Assembly (NCBI GenBank): GCA_965214125.1
Contig: CBDCBA010000021.1
Location: forward strand, 1 to 64,000
Reading direction: 5' to 3'
Source of the DNA: CBDCBA01 sp965214125
GTDB taxonomy: Bacteria; Planctomycetota; Phycisphaerae; Tepidisphaerales; Tepidisphaeraceae
Length of the DNA stretch: 64,000 nucleotides
Under the pieces are notes generated by a model. It ran no database searches. It was given only the letters and a program-made list of their open reading frames with translations, and was not told the origin of the DNA. The position numbers and the translations under genes were made by a program. This document shows, in pieces, positions 41,186 through 49,166 of the stretch (positions are counted from its first letter, which is position 1; each line of letters begins with the position of its first letter).

Positions 41186-44104
41186 CTACTCGGCCGCCGC
41201 CGGAGCCGGATTGGCCTGGGCGTAGGCGGCGGTGGCGTTGGCGAGGCGGCGGACGGTCGGGTCCTCGTCGCGCGACAGCGACGCGGCCATCGCGCCGGCG
41301 GCCTCGGCGGGCAGGTACTGGCTTGCCGCGAGCAATCCGATCACCCGCACGCCCATCTCCGGCGACGCCAGCAGTGGCCGCAGCAGCGACGGGCGTTCGC
41401 TGTCGGCCGTGATGCTCGCGGCCGAGTAACGCAGCCAGGCGTCGGCGATGGCGCCATCGCCGGTGCTCTCCGCGGGCCGCGTCGACAGCGCCGCGCGCCG
41501 CAACGCGTCGGCCATCTGCCCGCCAAGCTGCCGCCAGGCGTTCGCGCGCTCGGCGTCCCCGTTCTGCTCCACCCGCGTGATGTGGCCCGCCAGCCAGTTC
41601 AACTGCGCGACCATCTCCCGCGCCGCCCGCAACCGGCGTTGCGGGTCGGCGTCGCGCAGGTCGCCGATCCGCCGCTCCAGGTCGGCAAGAATCTCCGGGT
41701 CCTGCAAGTCCAGCGGCAGGCCGGGACGGTCCATCACGCGGGCGAACTCCACCACCTGCCCGGCCGGGCCGACGACGTGGCCGTAAACCGTCTCCTCCGG
41801 ATTCTCGGGCGAGGGGACGGCCACCGTTTGCGGGTTGGTCGCGGCGTTGGCGAAGAGCGTGAGCGTGAGCTGCGGGTTCTGCTGGAGCAACGCCGCCAGT
41901 TCCGGGCCGTCGAGCCGAATCTCCTGCTCGACGCGATCGCCCGGCTCCAACCGCGTGCGCCCGCCGAGCGAGCCGGTGTTGGCCGCGGGGATGCGCTGCT
42001 CGAGGATGCCCTTGACCTCGGCGTCGAGCCGCACGATCGGGCTCAGCACTCCGCCGGGGCCGAGCGTGAGCGTGTCGCGCCCGACGTTGCGGAGCGTCAC
42101 GCGAGCGATAATCGGCTGGCCGACCGCAACGCGCACGCGATCGGGCTGGGCCGACAGAGCGTAGAAGTCGCGGATGCGGCTCGGGTCGAGCAGACCGAAC
42201 AAACGCTCTTCGAACGCGGCCGCGGCCTCGGCGACGCGGCGGCTCTCGGCGTCGGGGCGGAGGGTGACGCCCTCCTCGGCGAAGGCAACCGCGACGCTCG
42301 CGCCGATCAGTCCGGCCGGGTACTCCCGCAGCAAGGCCTCAGCCTCGGCGACGACCGCCTCCTCCTCCTCGCCGGTGTCGCGCCGCAACTGGAGCAGTCC
42401 CAGCCTTGCCAGCGGGTCGACCTCCGCGACGGCGTCGAACTTCTCCCGCGCGAGTTGCGCGTTCCCCTGCCGCCACGCCTGCATCCCGTCGAGCCACGCC
42501 GGCAGCGTGGAGCTCTCGGGCACGAGCTGGCGGATCGCCTCGAGCAGCCGCGGCTCGGTCGGTTGGGCCAGCGGCACGAGGTCGATCCAGGCGCGGGTGT
42601 ACATCGCGCCGACCAGGTCCGACCGGACGATCGCGTCCGTCTCCGCAAGCTGGCCCGCGTCACCGAGGTCCGGGAGGTCGTCGCGCGGCTCGGGCAGCGC
42701 CGGCAACTCGTCGAGCTCGCCGGCGAGAAAGCGGCCCACGTCGAGCAGGTAGGCGATGCGGGCGTTCTCGCCGCGGGCGCCGGCCTCGATCACATCTCGG
42801 CCCGCCACCTGCGACAGCGCCAGCATCGACACGATGCTTGCCTCAGCGACGGCCGCCGGATCGTCGGTGGACGACTCCGGGTTGGCCGCCGCGGCAGTGT
42901 TCAGCTCCGCGATGACGCGGCTGGTGTCCACGGCGTCGCGCGAGCGGCCGGCGATCAGCAGCGCCGCCACGCGGTCGCTCGTCACGCTGATTGGCGGCTG
43001 GACGCCAGCCCCGGCAAAGGCGCGGTCGGCGGCGTTATAGAAGCGTAACGCCTCGTCGATCAGCCCCGCCGCCCCGAGTTCGCGGGCCATCACGCTCAGC
43101 GCCGTCGGCTGGGCGACGTTCGCCCGCAACAGCTTCGCCAGCCGTGCCACCCGCTCGGGCCGGTCCGCGCCGGTCGCGAGGGCGAGGCTGTAGTCGAGTT
43201 CCAACGCCCGCGGATTGAACTCGTCGAGTTCGACGGCCCGGCGGACCATTTCGTCGGCGGCGGTGTCCTCCAGACGCTCACGCAACAGCCCCGACGCCAG
43301 CACCGCCGCGTGGGCCCGCACCTCCGCCGGCACGCCCGACGAGTCAACGACCCGCGTCAGGTAGTTCAGCTTCAGGTCGGCAGATTCGAGCAAATCGGCC
43401 GAAAGATCGACGTAGCGCAGCTGCGCCAGGCGGTCGTCGGGGTCGAGGCCGCGGTAGTGGTCGAGCGCCTCGAGCGTCGCCTGCGGGTCGGCGGCGGCGA
43501 GGCGGGCGTCGACGAGCTGCCGCGCCAGGCGAGCGTTGTCCGGCGCGAGGCGAACGGCCGCGCTCAGCACCGCCTCGGCCTGCCGCGCCAGCAGCGGCGA
43601 GATCGCCTGCTGCCGCAACGTGCCGCTCGCCAAGCGCTCGAGCGCGTCGGCGACCATCTGCGCCGTCGGGCCGGGCGACGGAGGCAGATTGGCCAAGTCG
43701 TTGCCACGCGACGGCGGCGGCTCGGCATCCGGTTCGTCGGGTTCATCCGTCACCTCCGGCAGCGGCTCGCCCTCGTCCGTCGCGACCGGCAGCGTGCTTG
43801 GCATCGACTCCATGATCGACGGGCCCGCATCGTCGGCCGGGGCGGTTGTCGTCGGAACGGCGGCCTGCGTCGTCGGCTCCTCCTCGGGCCGGGTCGTCGG
43901 CTGCGTCGCGGCCTGCGTTGTGCCCTGCGTGGTCGGCGACGTCGTTGGAATGTCTCGGTCCGGCTGAGTCGAAGGCGGCAGCGGACGAGGGGCGGCCTTG
44001 GGCGCGGCCTCCTTCTTCCCGCCGCAGCCGGCGATCAGCAGCGCCGCCACCGGCGTAACGGCGAGGACGAGGCAAAAGACGCGGGCGCGGCGGCGGTGAG
44101 ACAT
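41186..44104 (-). CDS. Large TPR/HEAT-like lipoprotein
   Basis: 972 residues. The N-terminus (MSHRRRARVF..., lipobox LLIAGC) marks a lipoprotein. A Thr/Pro/Ala-rich linker follows (about 30-125), then a long run of helical pairs resembling tetratricopeptide repeats (for example AVRLAPDNARLARQLVDARLAAADPQATLEALDHY). A beta-like stretch near 630-740 has VGQPIIARVTLRNVGRDTLTLGPGG. The C-terminus has HEAT-like SLSRDEDPTVRRLANATAAY. Start 44104 matches the lipobox. Probably a periplasmic scaffold; function unknown. Last of a four-gene minus-strand cluster. Confidence 0.78.
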   Translation of the reverse strand: MSHRRRARVFCLVLAVTPVAALLIAGCGGKKEAAPKAAPRPLPPSTQPDRDIPTTSPTTQGTTQAATQPTTRPEEEPTTQAAVPTTTAPADDAGPSIMESMPSTLPVATDEGEPLPEVTDEPDEPDAEPPPSRGNDLANLPPSPGPTAQMVADALERLASGTLRQQAISPLLARQAEAVLSAAVRLAPDNARLARQLVDARLAAADPQATLEALDHYRGLDPDDRLAQLRYVDLSADLLESADLKLNYLTRVVDSSGVPAEVRAHAAVLASGLLRERLEDTAADEMVRRAVELDEFNPRALELDYSLALATGADRPERVARLAKLLRANVAQPTALSVMARELGAAGLIDEALRFYNAADRAFAGAGVQPPISVTSDRVAALLIAGRSRDAVDTSRVIAELNTAAAANPESSTDDPAAVAEASIVSMLALSQVAGRDVIEAGARGENARIAYLLDVGRFLAGELDELPALPEPRDDLPDLGDAGQLAETDAIVRSDLVGAMYTRAWIDLVPLAQPTEPRLLEAIRQLVPESSTLPAWLDGMQAWRQGNAQLAREKFDAVAEVDPLARLGLLQLRRDTGEEEEAVVAEAEALLREYPAGLIGASVAVAFAEEGVTLRPDAESRRVAEAAAAFEERLFGLLDPSRIRDFYALSAQPDRVRVAVGQPIIARVTLRNVGRDTLTLGPGGVLSPIVRLDAEVKGILEQRIPAANTGSLGGRTRLEPGDRVEQEIRLDGPELAALLQQNPQLTLTLFANAATNPQTVAVPSPENPEETVYGHVVGPAGQVVEFARVMDRPGLPLDLQDPEILADLERRIGDLRDADPQRRLRAAREMVAQLNWLAGHITRVEQNGDAERANAWRQLGGQMADALRRAALSTRPAESTGDGAIADAWLRYSAASITADSERPSLLRPLLASPEMGVRVIGLLAASQYLPAEAAGAMAASLSRDEDPTVRRLANATAAYAQANPAPAAAE

Positions 44105-44232
44105 GGGCAAGTTCGGCAAGGGCGGGAGTCGAGTGCGCGGGAGCGGCAATATATCGGTCGCCCCGCCCGGTCGCGACCAATGAAGGGGCGTTCTGCCGAA
44201 TCCCGCGAGCAGCGTCGTCGAACGCCTTGGCC

Positions 44233-44547
44233 TTACCAGGCCCGCGCCATCAGCACGCCCGACGCGACGGCGAGGATTACGGCACCCGCGAGGCTCGCGA
44301 GCAGCCCGCCCCGGTCGAGCCGGCCGGGCGGGAACACGCTCGGAACGGCGAGCCCAAAAAACAGTGCCTGGCCCGCCAGCCCAAGCGTGACCGCCGCCGC
44401 CCGAACGGCCCAAACCGCCAGGCGATGGTCGCTCATTCGCCACGCGATTTCGGGCGACCGGCTCCAAAGCGCTAAGGCCACGACCACCAGCGCGACCCCG
44501 CCGAGGGCGCCCAGCGTTGCCATAAGCGTGCGGCCGCCGTCGCTCAT
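44233..44547 (-). CDS. Small membrane protein, unknown
   Basis: 104 residues with three hydrophobic helices (about 8-30, 43-66, 80-102) and short loops. No family recognised. Its ATG overlaps the preceding stop by 4 bases (ATGA), which supports it as a real gene cotranscribed with its neighbours. It may join the two TPR/membrane proteins upstream into a complex, an inference from context alone. Confidence 0.65.
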   Translation of the reverse strand: MSDGGRTLMATLGALGGVALVVVALALWSRSPEIAWRMSDHRLAVWAVRAAAVTLGLAGQALFFGLAVPSVFPPGRLDRGGLLASLAGAVILAVASGVLMARAW

Positions 44548-45404
44548 GCGGCCTCCTCGACGCTGGCGTCATCGTCGGCGAGCAGCGCCACGCGGCGGGC
44601 GAGCAGATCTCGCCAACCTTCGTAGTCCGCCCCGCCGGCCTCGGCGGCACGCAGGAGCAGGGCCGTCAGCCGAGCGGCGTCCTTCGGGCCCATCAGCTCC
44701 ACCATGTGCAGCTTGCCCGCCAAACGGTGGCGAAGCTGATCCCACCGCTCGGCCTTGGCGTCGAGCGTGAGCTGGATCGACAGCAGTTTGAGCGCCTCGG
44801 CGAGCGGCAGGCGGTCGGACGGGTTCGAGGCCGGCGCGTACAGCGGGGCGATGGCCGCGCGGGCGGCGTCGGTTGCGTCGAGTTCCATCAGCGCGTCCGC
44901 CAACAACAGCCGCACCGAACGCTTGTTGCCCGCGATGAGCTTTTCCGGCCGGGCCAGCACGAAGGCCGCCAGCCGCGCCGCCTCGGCGTGCCGCCGCTGC
45001 CCGTGCCGCACCGCCGCCAGGAGTGCCGCCGCGCCCAGCGTGACCGGACGCAGCAGGCAGAACGACCCCATCGCCTCGGTCGCCCGCGGCTCGGCCAGGT
45101 CGAAGCGGCCGACGCTGAGCAGCGCCGCCGCCTCGCGCACACGCCGGCCCTGCGACACGCTGCGCATCCGCAGGAACAGCCACAGGAACGCCGCCGCCGT
45201 GCCGACCACCGCCAGCACATCGCCGAACGCCTCGAACCGCAACGCCGACGCGAGCAACAACGAGGCGAAGACCACGCCCGCCAACGTCCAACTCGTGACG
45301 CGGGCCCACGTCATGCGCTGGCCGAGGCGCGAGACCAGCGCGGCGGCGTCGGCTTCGGGCCCGACGGCGGACCACGCCGGCACTGGAACGGCCGCCTGCG
45401 TCAT
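44544..45404 (-). CDS. Membrane protein with TPR-like helices, unknown
   Basis: 286 residues. Two membrane helices (about 33-55 and 62-80) are followed by helical repeats: VREAAALLSVGRFDLAEPRA, AARLAAFVLARPEKL, LLLADALMELDATDAARAAIAPLY. No known family. ATG overlaps the upstream gene by 4 bases. Built like a shorter version of the upstream protein, suggesting the pair works together in the membrane. Confidence 0.68.
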   Translation of the reverse strand: MTQAAVPVPAWSAVGPEADAAALVSRLGQRMTWARVTSWTLAGVVFASLLLASALRFEAFGDVLAVVGTAAAFLWLFLRMRSVSQGRRVREAAALLSVGRFDLAEPRATEAMGSFCLLRPVTLGAAALLAAVRHGQRRHAEAARLAAFVLARPEKLIAGNKRSVRLLLADALMELDATDAARAAIAPLYAPASNPSDRLPLAEALKLLSIQLTLDAKAERWDQLRHRLAGKLHMVELMGPKDAARLTALLLRAAEAGGADYEGWRDLLARRVALLADDDASVEEAA

Positions 45405-46468
45405 GCCGCCCCCTCGGGCCAGGGCGTCGCGGGATGAACATCCGCCACCTCGCGCACCTCCGGATACCGCCGCACGAGTTCCGCCACGGGCTGAAGGCAG
45501 GTCGCGTCTTTCCAGAGTTCGGCCGCGCGCACGGCGTCGCCCAGTCGCCCCGCCGCCGTTGCCGCGAAGGCGGCCGCGTCAGCGAGGCGTACGCCGACCT
45601 GATCGCGGATGGTGCGCCACTTCGCGTCGTACAGCTCGAGCGCTTCGTCGTCGTGGCGGGTCTGGATGTCGCGGTAGAGCTCGACCAGCAGCAACGCCGC
45701 CGGCTCGAAGGTGGCGGGTGTTTCGCCGGATGGCGGCAGCAGGCTGGGCTCGTCGTCGAGCAGGTGATCGGGGGCGATTTCTTCGGCTTCTTCGGGCGTG
45801 TCGACCTCCGCCTCGGCGGCGTCGACAGCGTCGGCGGCCTCGCGGCGCTGGCGGTCGACGGCGGCGGAGATCTGGCGCGTCTCGCTCTTGAGCCGGCCGA
45901 TCGCGTCGTTGGCGTCGCTTAATCGGCCGCTTTGCAGCAGGAGCATCGCCCGGCCGCACGCGACCCCGTACTTCGTGGCCGGGTCGGTCTGCGGGTCCTC
46001 GAGCACGGCGTCGGCGACGTCGACGGCTTCATCGTGCAGGCCGTACCGCCCCAGGACGCGCACGAGCGCCGTGAGCGCCCCGCGCCGGGCCGGCGGAAGC
46101 TTCATCGGCTCCGACAGGATCGTGCGAAGCCGGCCCGCGGCCTGGGGCCAGTGGCGCAGGGTGACGAGTTCGTCCGCCTCGCGCACGCTGTCGCGCTCGC
46201 CGGCGGCAAGGCGAGCGAGGCGGGCCAGATAGAACGTCGCCGCAAAGCTGCCGAGCAACAGGACCGCGGCCACCGCGGTGCCGAACGGACCGGGGCGAAA
46301 GAGCGTGAGCACGAGGGCGGTCACGAGTGCGCCGATACACAGCGGTGGCAACAGCAGCAGCGTGGCGTTGGGGGTCGGGCGGCTGTCGGCAAGCAGGCGC
46401 GGCACGTCGAACCACGCCGCGAGGGCGTCGGACTCGGACGGTGCTGGCTGGTCGGCGTCGGGCGGCAC
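45401..46468 (-). CDS. Membrane protein with TPR-like helices, unknown
   Basis: 355 residues. Two membrane helices (about 38-60 and 66-87) precede a cytosolic part with helical repeats (EADELVTLRHWPQAAGRLRTIL, GLHDEAVDVADAVLEDP). A charged coiled segment follows (about 190-235) and further repeats after it. Not recognised as a named family. First gene of the four-gene cluster 46468-41186; divergent from the P-II gene with a 170-bp gap. Confidence 0.68.
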   Translation of the reverse strand: MPPDADQPAPSESDALAAWFDVPRLLADSRPTPNATLLLLPPLCIGALVTALVLTLFRPGPFGTAVAAVLLLGSFAATFYLARLARLAAGERDSVREADELVTLRHWPQAAGRLRTILSEPMKLPPARRGALTALVRVLGRYGLHDEAVDVADAVLEDPQTDPATKYGVACGRAMLLLQSGRLSDANDAIGRLKSETRQISAAVDRQRREAADAVDAAEAEVDTPEEAEEIAPDHLLDDEPSLLPPSGETPATFEPAALLLVELYRDIQTRHDDEALELYDAKWRTIRDQVGVRLADAAAFAATAAGRLGDAVRAAELWKDATCLQPVAELVRRYPEVREVADVHPATPWPEGAA

Positions 46469-46638
46469 GCTGGGGCCATCCTACGGGCGTCGCCCGGCGG
46501 CACGATCGGCTTTCGCAGGAACTTCGACGCGACGCCGCCGCGCGGTTACAGTGCCGCGCGACCACGCCCACCACGCGCCACCACTCGCCCGCAGACCGTC
46601 CCGCGACCACCGGCGGGACCAGCCACCAGGATTCAGCC

Positions 46639-46977
46639 ATGCACATGATCGAGGCGATTATCAAGCCCGAGAAGCTCGACGCGGTCAAAGCCGCCCTCAA
46701 GGGCATCGGCGTCAGCGGCCTGACGGTGCTCGACGTCAAAGGCTACGGCCGGCAGATGGGCGAGACCGAAAGCTACCGCGGCGCCAGCGTCGAGGCGAGC
46801 TTTGTTGCGAAGGTGATGCTCAAGGTCGTCGTTCCCGAGCCCGCCAGCGCGCAGGTGGTCAGCACGATCACCGAGGCCGCCCGCACCGGCAGCGTGGGCG
46901 ACGGCAAGATCTTCATCTACCCCGTCGCCAGCGTCGTCCGCATCCGCACCGGCGAGCGCGACAACGATGCGCTGTGA
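46639..46977 (+). CDS. glnB: P-II nitrogen regulatory protein, non-canonical T-loop
   Basis: 112-residue P-II trimer subunit that would sense 2-oxoglutarate and ATP/ADP. Family core: MIEAIIKPEKLDAVKAAL, VLDVKGYGRQ and the ATP loop TGSVGDGKIFIYPV...RIRTGE. The T-loop is altered: the usual KGH-TE becomes MGETE, and the position of the uridylylated Tyr51 (YRGAEY) reads YRGASV, so the modification site is missing. No amtB, glnA or glnD is adjacent. Upstream in-frame sequence is unrelated to the family, so ATG 46639 is the start. Confidence 0.92.
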   Translation: MHMIEAIIKPEKLDAVKAALKGIGVSGLTVLDVKGYGRQMGETESYRGASVEASFVAKVMLKVVVPEPASAQVVSTITEAARTGSVGDGKIFIYPVASVVRIRTGERDNDAL

Positions 46978-46984
46978 CCTCCGG

Positions 46985-47121
46985 GTTCACCACGGAGACA
47001 CGGAGGCACGGAAGTCAGAGGACGATGTAAAGGAGCGCGCGGGGCCGTCGATCGACGGCCCCGCGCGCTTTTTTGCCCTTCTGAATCTGGACCTCCGTGC
47101 CTCTGTGTCTCCGTAGTGAAC
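46985..47121. repeat. 32-bp inverted repeat bracketing the glnB terminator
   Basis: Left arm 46985-47016 (GTTCACCACGGAGACACGGAG...) pairs with 47090-47121 at 29 of 32 positions. The unit begins 8 bases after the glnB stop and ends at the last base of the convergent ATPase gene's stop, filling the gap exactly. The CACGGAGACACGG motif is a type of repeat also seen dispersed in other bacterial genomes. Confidence 0.85.
47034..47074 (+). terminator. Intrinsic terminator downstream of glnB
   Basis: A perfect 36-base palindrome (47034-47069, AGCGCGCGGGGCCGTCGAT and its complement) is followed by six T (47069-47074). This is a strong rho-independent terminator for glnB. On the opposite strand no T-run follows, so it acts in one direction. 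Confidence 0.93.
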
Positions 47122-48413
47122 TACTCCTCGATAAGCAATTCTTCCGTAGGAATGACCCGGAAGACCTCTTCGGTGCTCGTCTCGCCACGGGCAACCTTCA
47201 GGAGGGCGGCCTTGCGGAACTCGAGCATGCCGTCCTTGATCGCCTGCTCGCGGATCTGCGAGGCCGGCACGCCCGAGGCGATCAGGGAGCGCAGGGCCTT
47301 GCTCATCTGCATGATCTCGAAGACGCCCGTTCGGCCGGCGTAGCCGCTCATGTGGTTGCTCTCGGCGGGGACGGCCTGGTAGAGCTTTTTGCCCTCGTTC
47401 GGGCCGAGCAGGTCCTTAATCTCGTCGAATGCGCCCGTGTCGAGCTCGATTTCCGTGCGCGTCGCCGGGTCGAGCGTGCGGACCAAGCGCTGCGCGACCA
47501 CGCCGCGCAGGGAGTTGGCGAGGAAGTGGTCGCTCACGCCGTACGCCCGCATCGCCTGAACGGTGCTGGCGGTGCTGGGCGCGTGGAGGGTGGCGATGAC
47601 CAGGATGCCGCTGACGGCCGCCCGGACGGCGGTGAGGGCGGTTTCGGCGTCGCGGATTTCGCCGACCATGATGACGTCGGGGTTCTGCCGCAAAATCGCC
47701 CGCAGCATCTCGGCGAAGCCAAGGTCGATGTCGTGGTTGATCGGGCTTTGCCGCAGGCCTTCCACGGCGTACTCGACGGGGTCCTCGATCGTGTTGATCT
47801 TGCGGGTGCCGTCGTTGAGCTTCATGAGCGTCGCGTAGAGCGTCGCCGTCTTGCCGCTGCCAGTCGGGCCAGTGATGAGCACCATGCCCGAGGGGCTGTT
47901 GATCATCTGCTGGTACTTGCTCTGCTGCTTCTCGAACATGCCGAGCTTCTCGAGCCCGTAGAGCGTGTTCGACCGCACGAGCAGGCGCATCGAGATGTCT
48001 TCGCCGTAGAGCGTGGGGATCACCCCGATGCGGATATCGACGCTGTTGTCGAAGTCGACGATCGTGCCCTCCTCCTCGGGATCCTCCGCGTCGGCGTCGG
48101 CCTTGACGGCGGTGGGCTTCCAGATCCAGCGCCCTTCGTCGGGCTTGCGGGTCTCGCCGTGATCCATGCCGCTGTTGGCGCGGATGTAGGCGATGGCGCG
48201 CTTGCCCTGCTCGCGGGTCAGGTTGCCGATCAGGCGCATTACGCCCAGGTGGCGGGCCTCGGCGATTACAACGCCTTCGTTGGTTTCCAGGAACAAGTCG
48301 CTGGCTCCCATCGCGACGGCGCGGGCGATCAGGCGGTCGACGGCCTGCTCGGCGGTCAGGCCCGCCACGTCGGTCAGGTGAACGTCGGCGGTCGCGGAGG
48401 GGTTGGCGCTCAT
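47121..48413 (-). CDS. GspE/PilB-type secretion ATPase
   Basis: 430-residue AAA-type ATPase of type II secretion/type IV pilus assembly. N2-like front (VDRLIARAVAMGASDLFLE), Walker A GPTGSGKTATLYATL, Asp box, NTIEDPVEYAVEGLRQSPIN, Walker B NPDVIMVGEIRD and the His box IATLHAPSTASTVQAM. The N1 domain and the tetracysteine zinc motif of typical PilB/GspE are missing, making it shorter. ATG 48413 is preferred; a longer frame reads through the STAS gene. No other pilus gene is adjacent; the STAS gene lies just upstream. Confidence 0.88.
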   Translation of the reverse strand: MSANPSATADVHLTDVAGLTAEQAVDRLIARAVAMGASDLFLETNEGVVIAEARHLGVMRLIGNLTREQGKRAIAYIRANSGMDHGETRKPDEGRWIWKPTAVKADADAEDPEEEGTIVDFDNSVDIRIGVIPTLYGEDISMRLLVRSNTLYGLEKLGMFEKQQSKYQQMINSPSGMVLITGPTGSGKTATLYATLMKLNDGTRKINTIEDPVEYAVEGLRQSPINHDIDLGFAEMLRAILRQNPDVIMVGEIRDAETALTAVRAAVSGILVIATLHAPSTASTVQAMRAYGVSDHFLANSLRGVVAQRLVRTLDPATRTEIELDTGAFDEIKDLLGPNEGKKLYQAVPAESNHMSGYAGRTGVFEIMQMSKALRSLIASGVPASQIREQAIKDGMLEFRKAALLKVARGETSTEEVFRVIPTEELLIEE

Positions 48414-48514
48414 GGGCGGATTCGGGTCGTGGGTGGGGACGGTCAAGGGAACAGGGCGGTCGCGGGCAAGCGACGGCGCGGCGATCCAACGGCGATTCGA
48501 CTGCCGATCGGCGG

Positions 48515-48874
48515 CTAGTCCGAGGCCTGGGCCACCTCTTTGGCGGCGGCCTCGTCGTCGACAATCGGCACCACGCGCCCCACCTTGAGCAGATCGAGCA
48601 CCTGCCGCACCGCCGGCTGCACGTCGTGGACGACCAGCGTGCCGCCGGCCTCCTTGATCTTCTTGCTCGTGCCGATCAGCCAGCCGATGGCGCTCGAGTC
48701 GATGTATTGCGTGTCGCCCATGTTCATCAGCGTGCGAAAGCCCGTCCAGTTGGCCCCGAGGATCGCCTCCATCGGATTCGGCCCCGACGAGTCGATGTCG
48801 GCCGAGGTGATGTTGCCTTGGGTGGCAACCTTGACGATGCCGTCCTTCTCGATGGATACGAGTTGAAGCTTCAT
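48515..48874 (-). CDS. STAS-domain protein (anti-sigma-factor-antagonist type)
   Basis: 119 residues, one STAS domain. The phosphorylatable-Ser motif is DTQYIDSSAIGWLIGTSKKI, with GGTLVVHDVQPAVRQVLDLLKV after it. Such proteins switch partner kinases or sigma-factor controls by Ser phosphorylation. No anti-sigma kinase is adjacent. ATG 48874 gives the family N-terminus MKLQLVSIEKDG. It lies about 100 bp before the secretion ATPase on the same strand. Confidence 0.85.
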   Translation of the reverse strand: MKLQLVSIEKDGIVKVATQGNITSADIDSSGPNPMEAILGANWTGFRTLMNMGDTQYIDSSAIGWLIGTSKKIKEAGGTLVVHDVQPAVRQVLDLLKVGRVVPIVDDEAAAKEVAQASD

Positions 48875-49166
48875 ATTCGGGATCTTCGAGATCTTCGGGG
48901 ACGCCCAGTTCGGCGGGCGCGGGGGCGCGGAGGGAGGCGGGGAACAACCGCGGGGCAGGGGCCGAACGCGGGACCGGGAGCATAACAAGCTTGCCACTAC
49001 GCACAAACGTGCAGAACCTCGACGTACAAACGTGCAGAATCTCGCGGCTCCGGAGCGACCATCCCCACGGCAAATCGGCGCCGCCCGCTTTGCCGCGACT
49101 TTGGCCCCGCCCGCGCAACCGCTACCATCGCCGCCGCCGGTTCTGATTCACCCACCCGCCCGCCGC

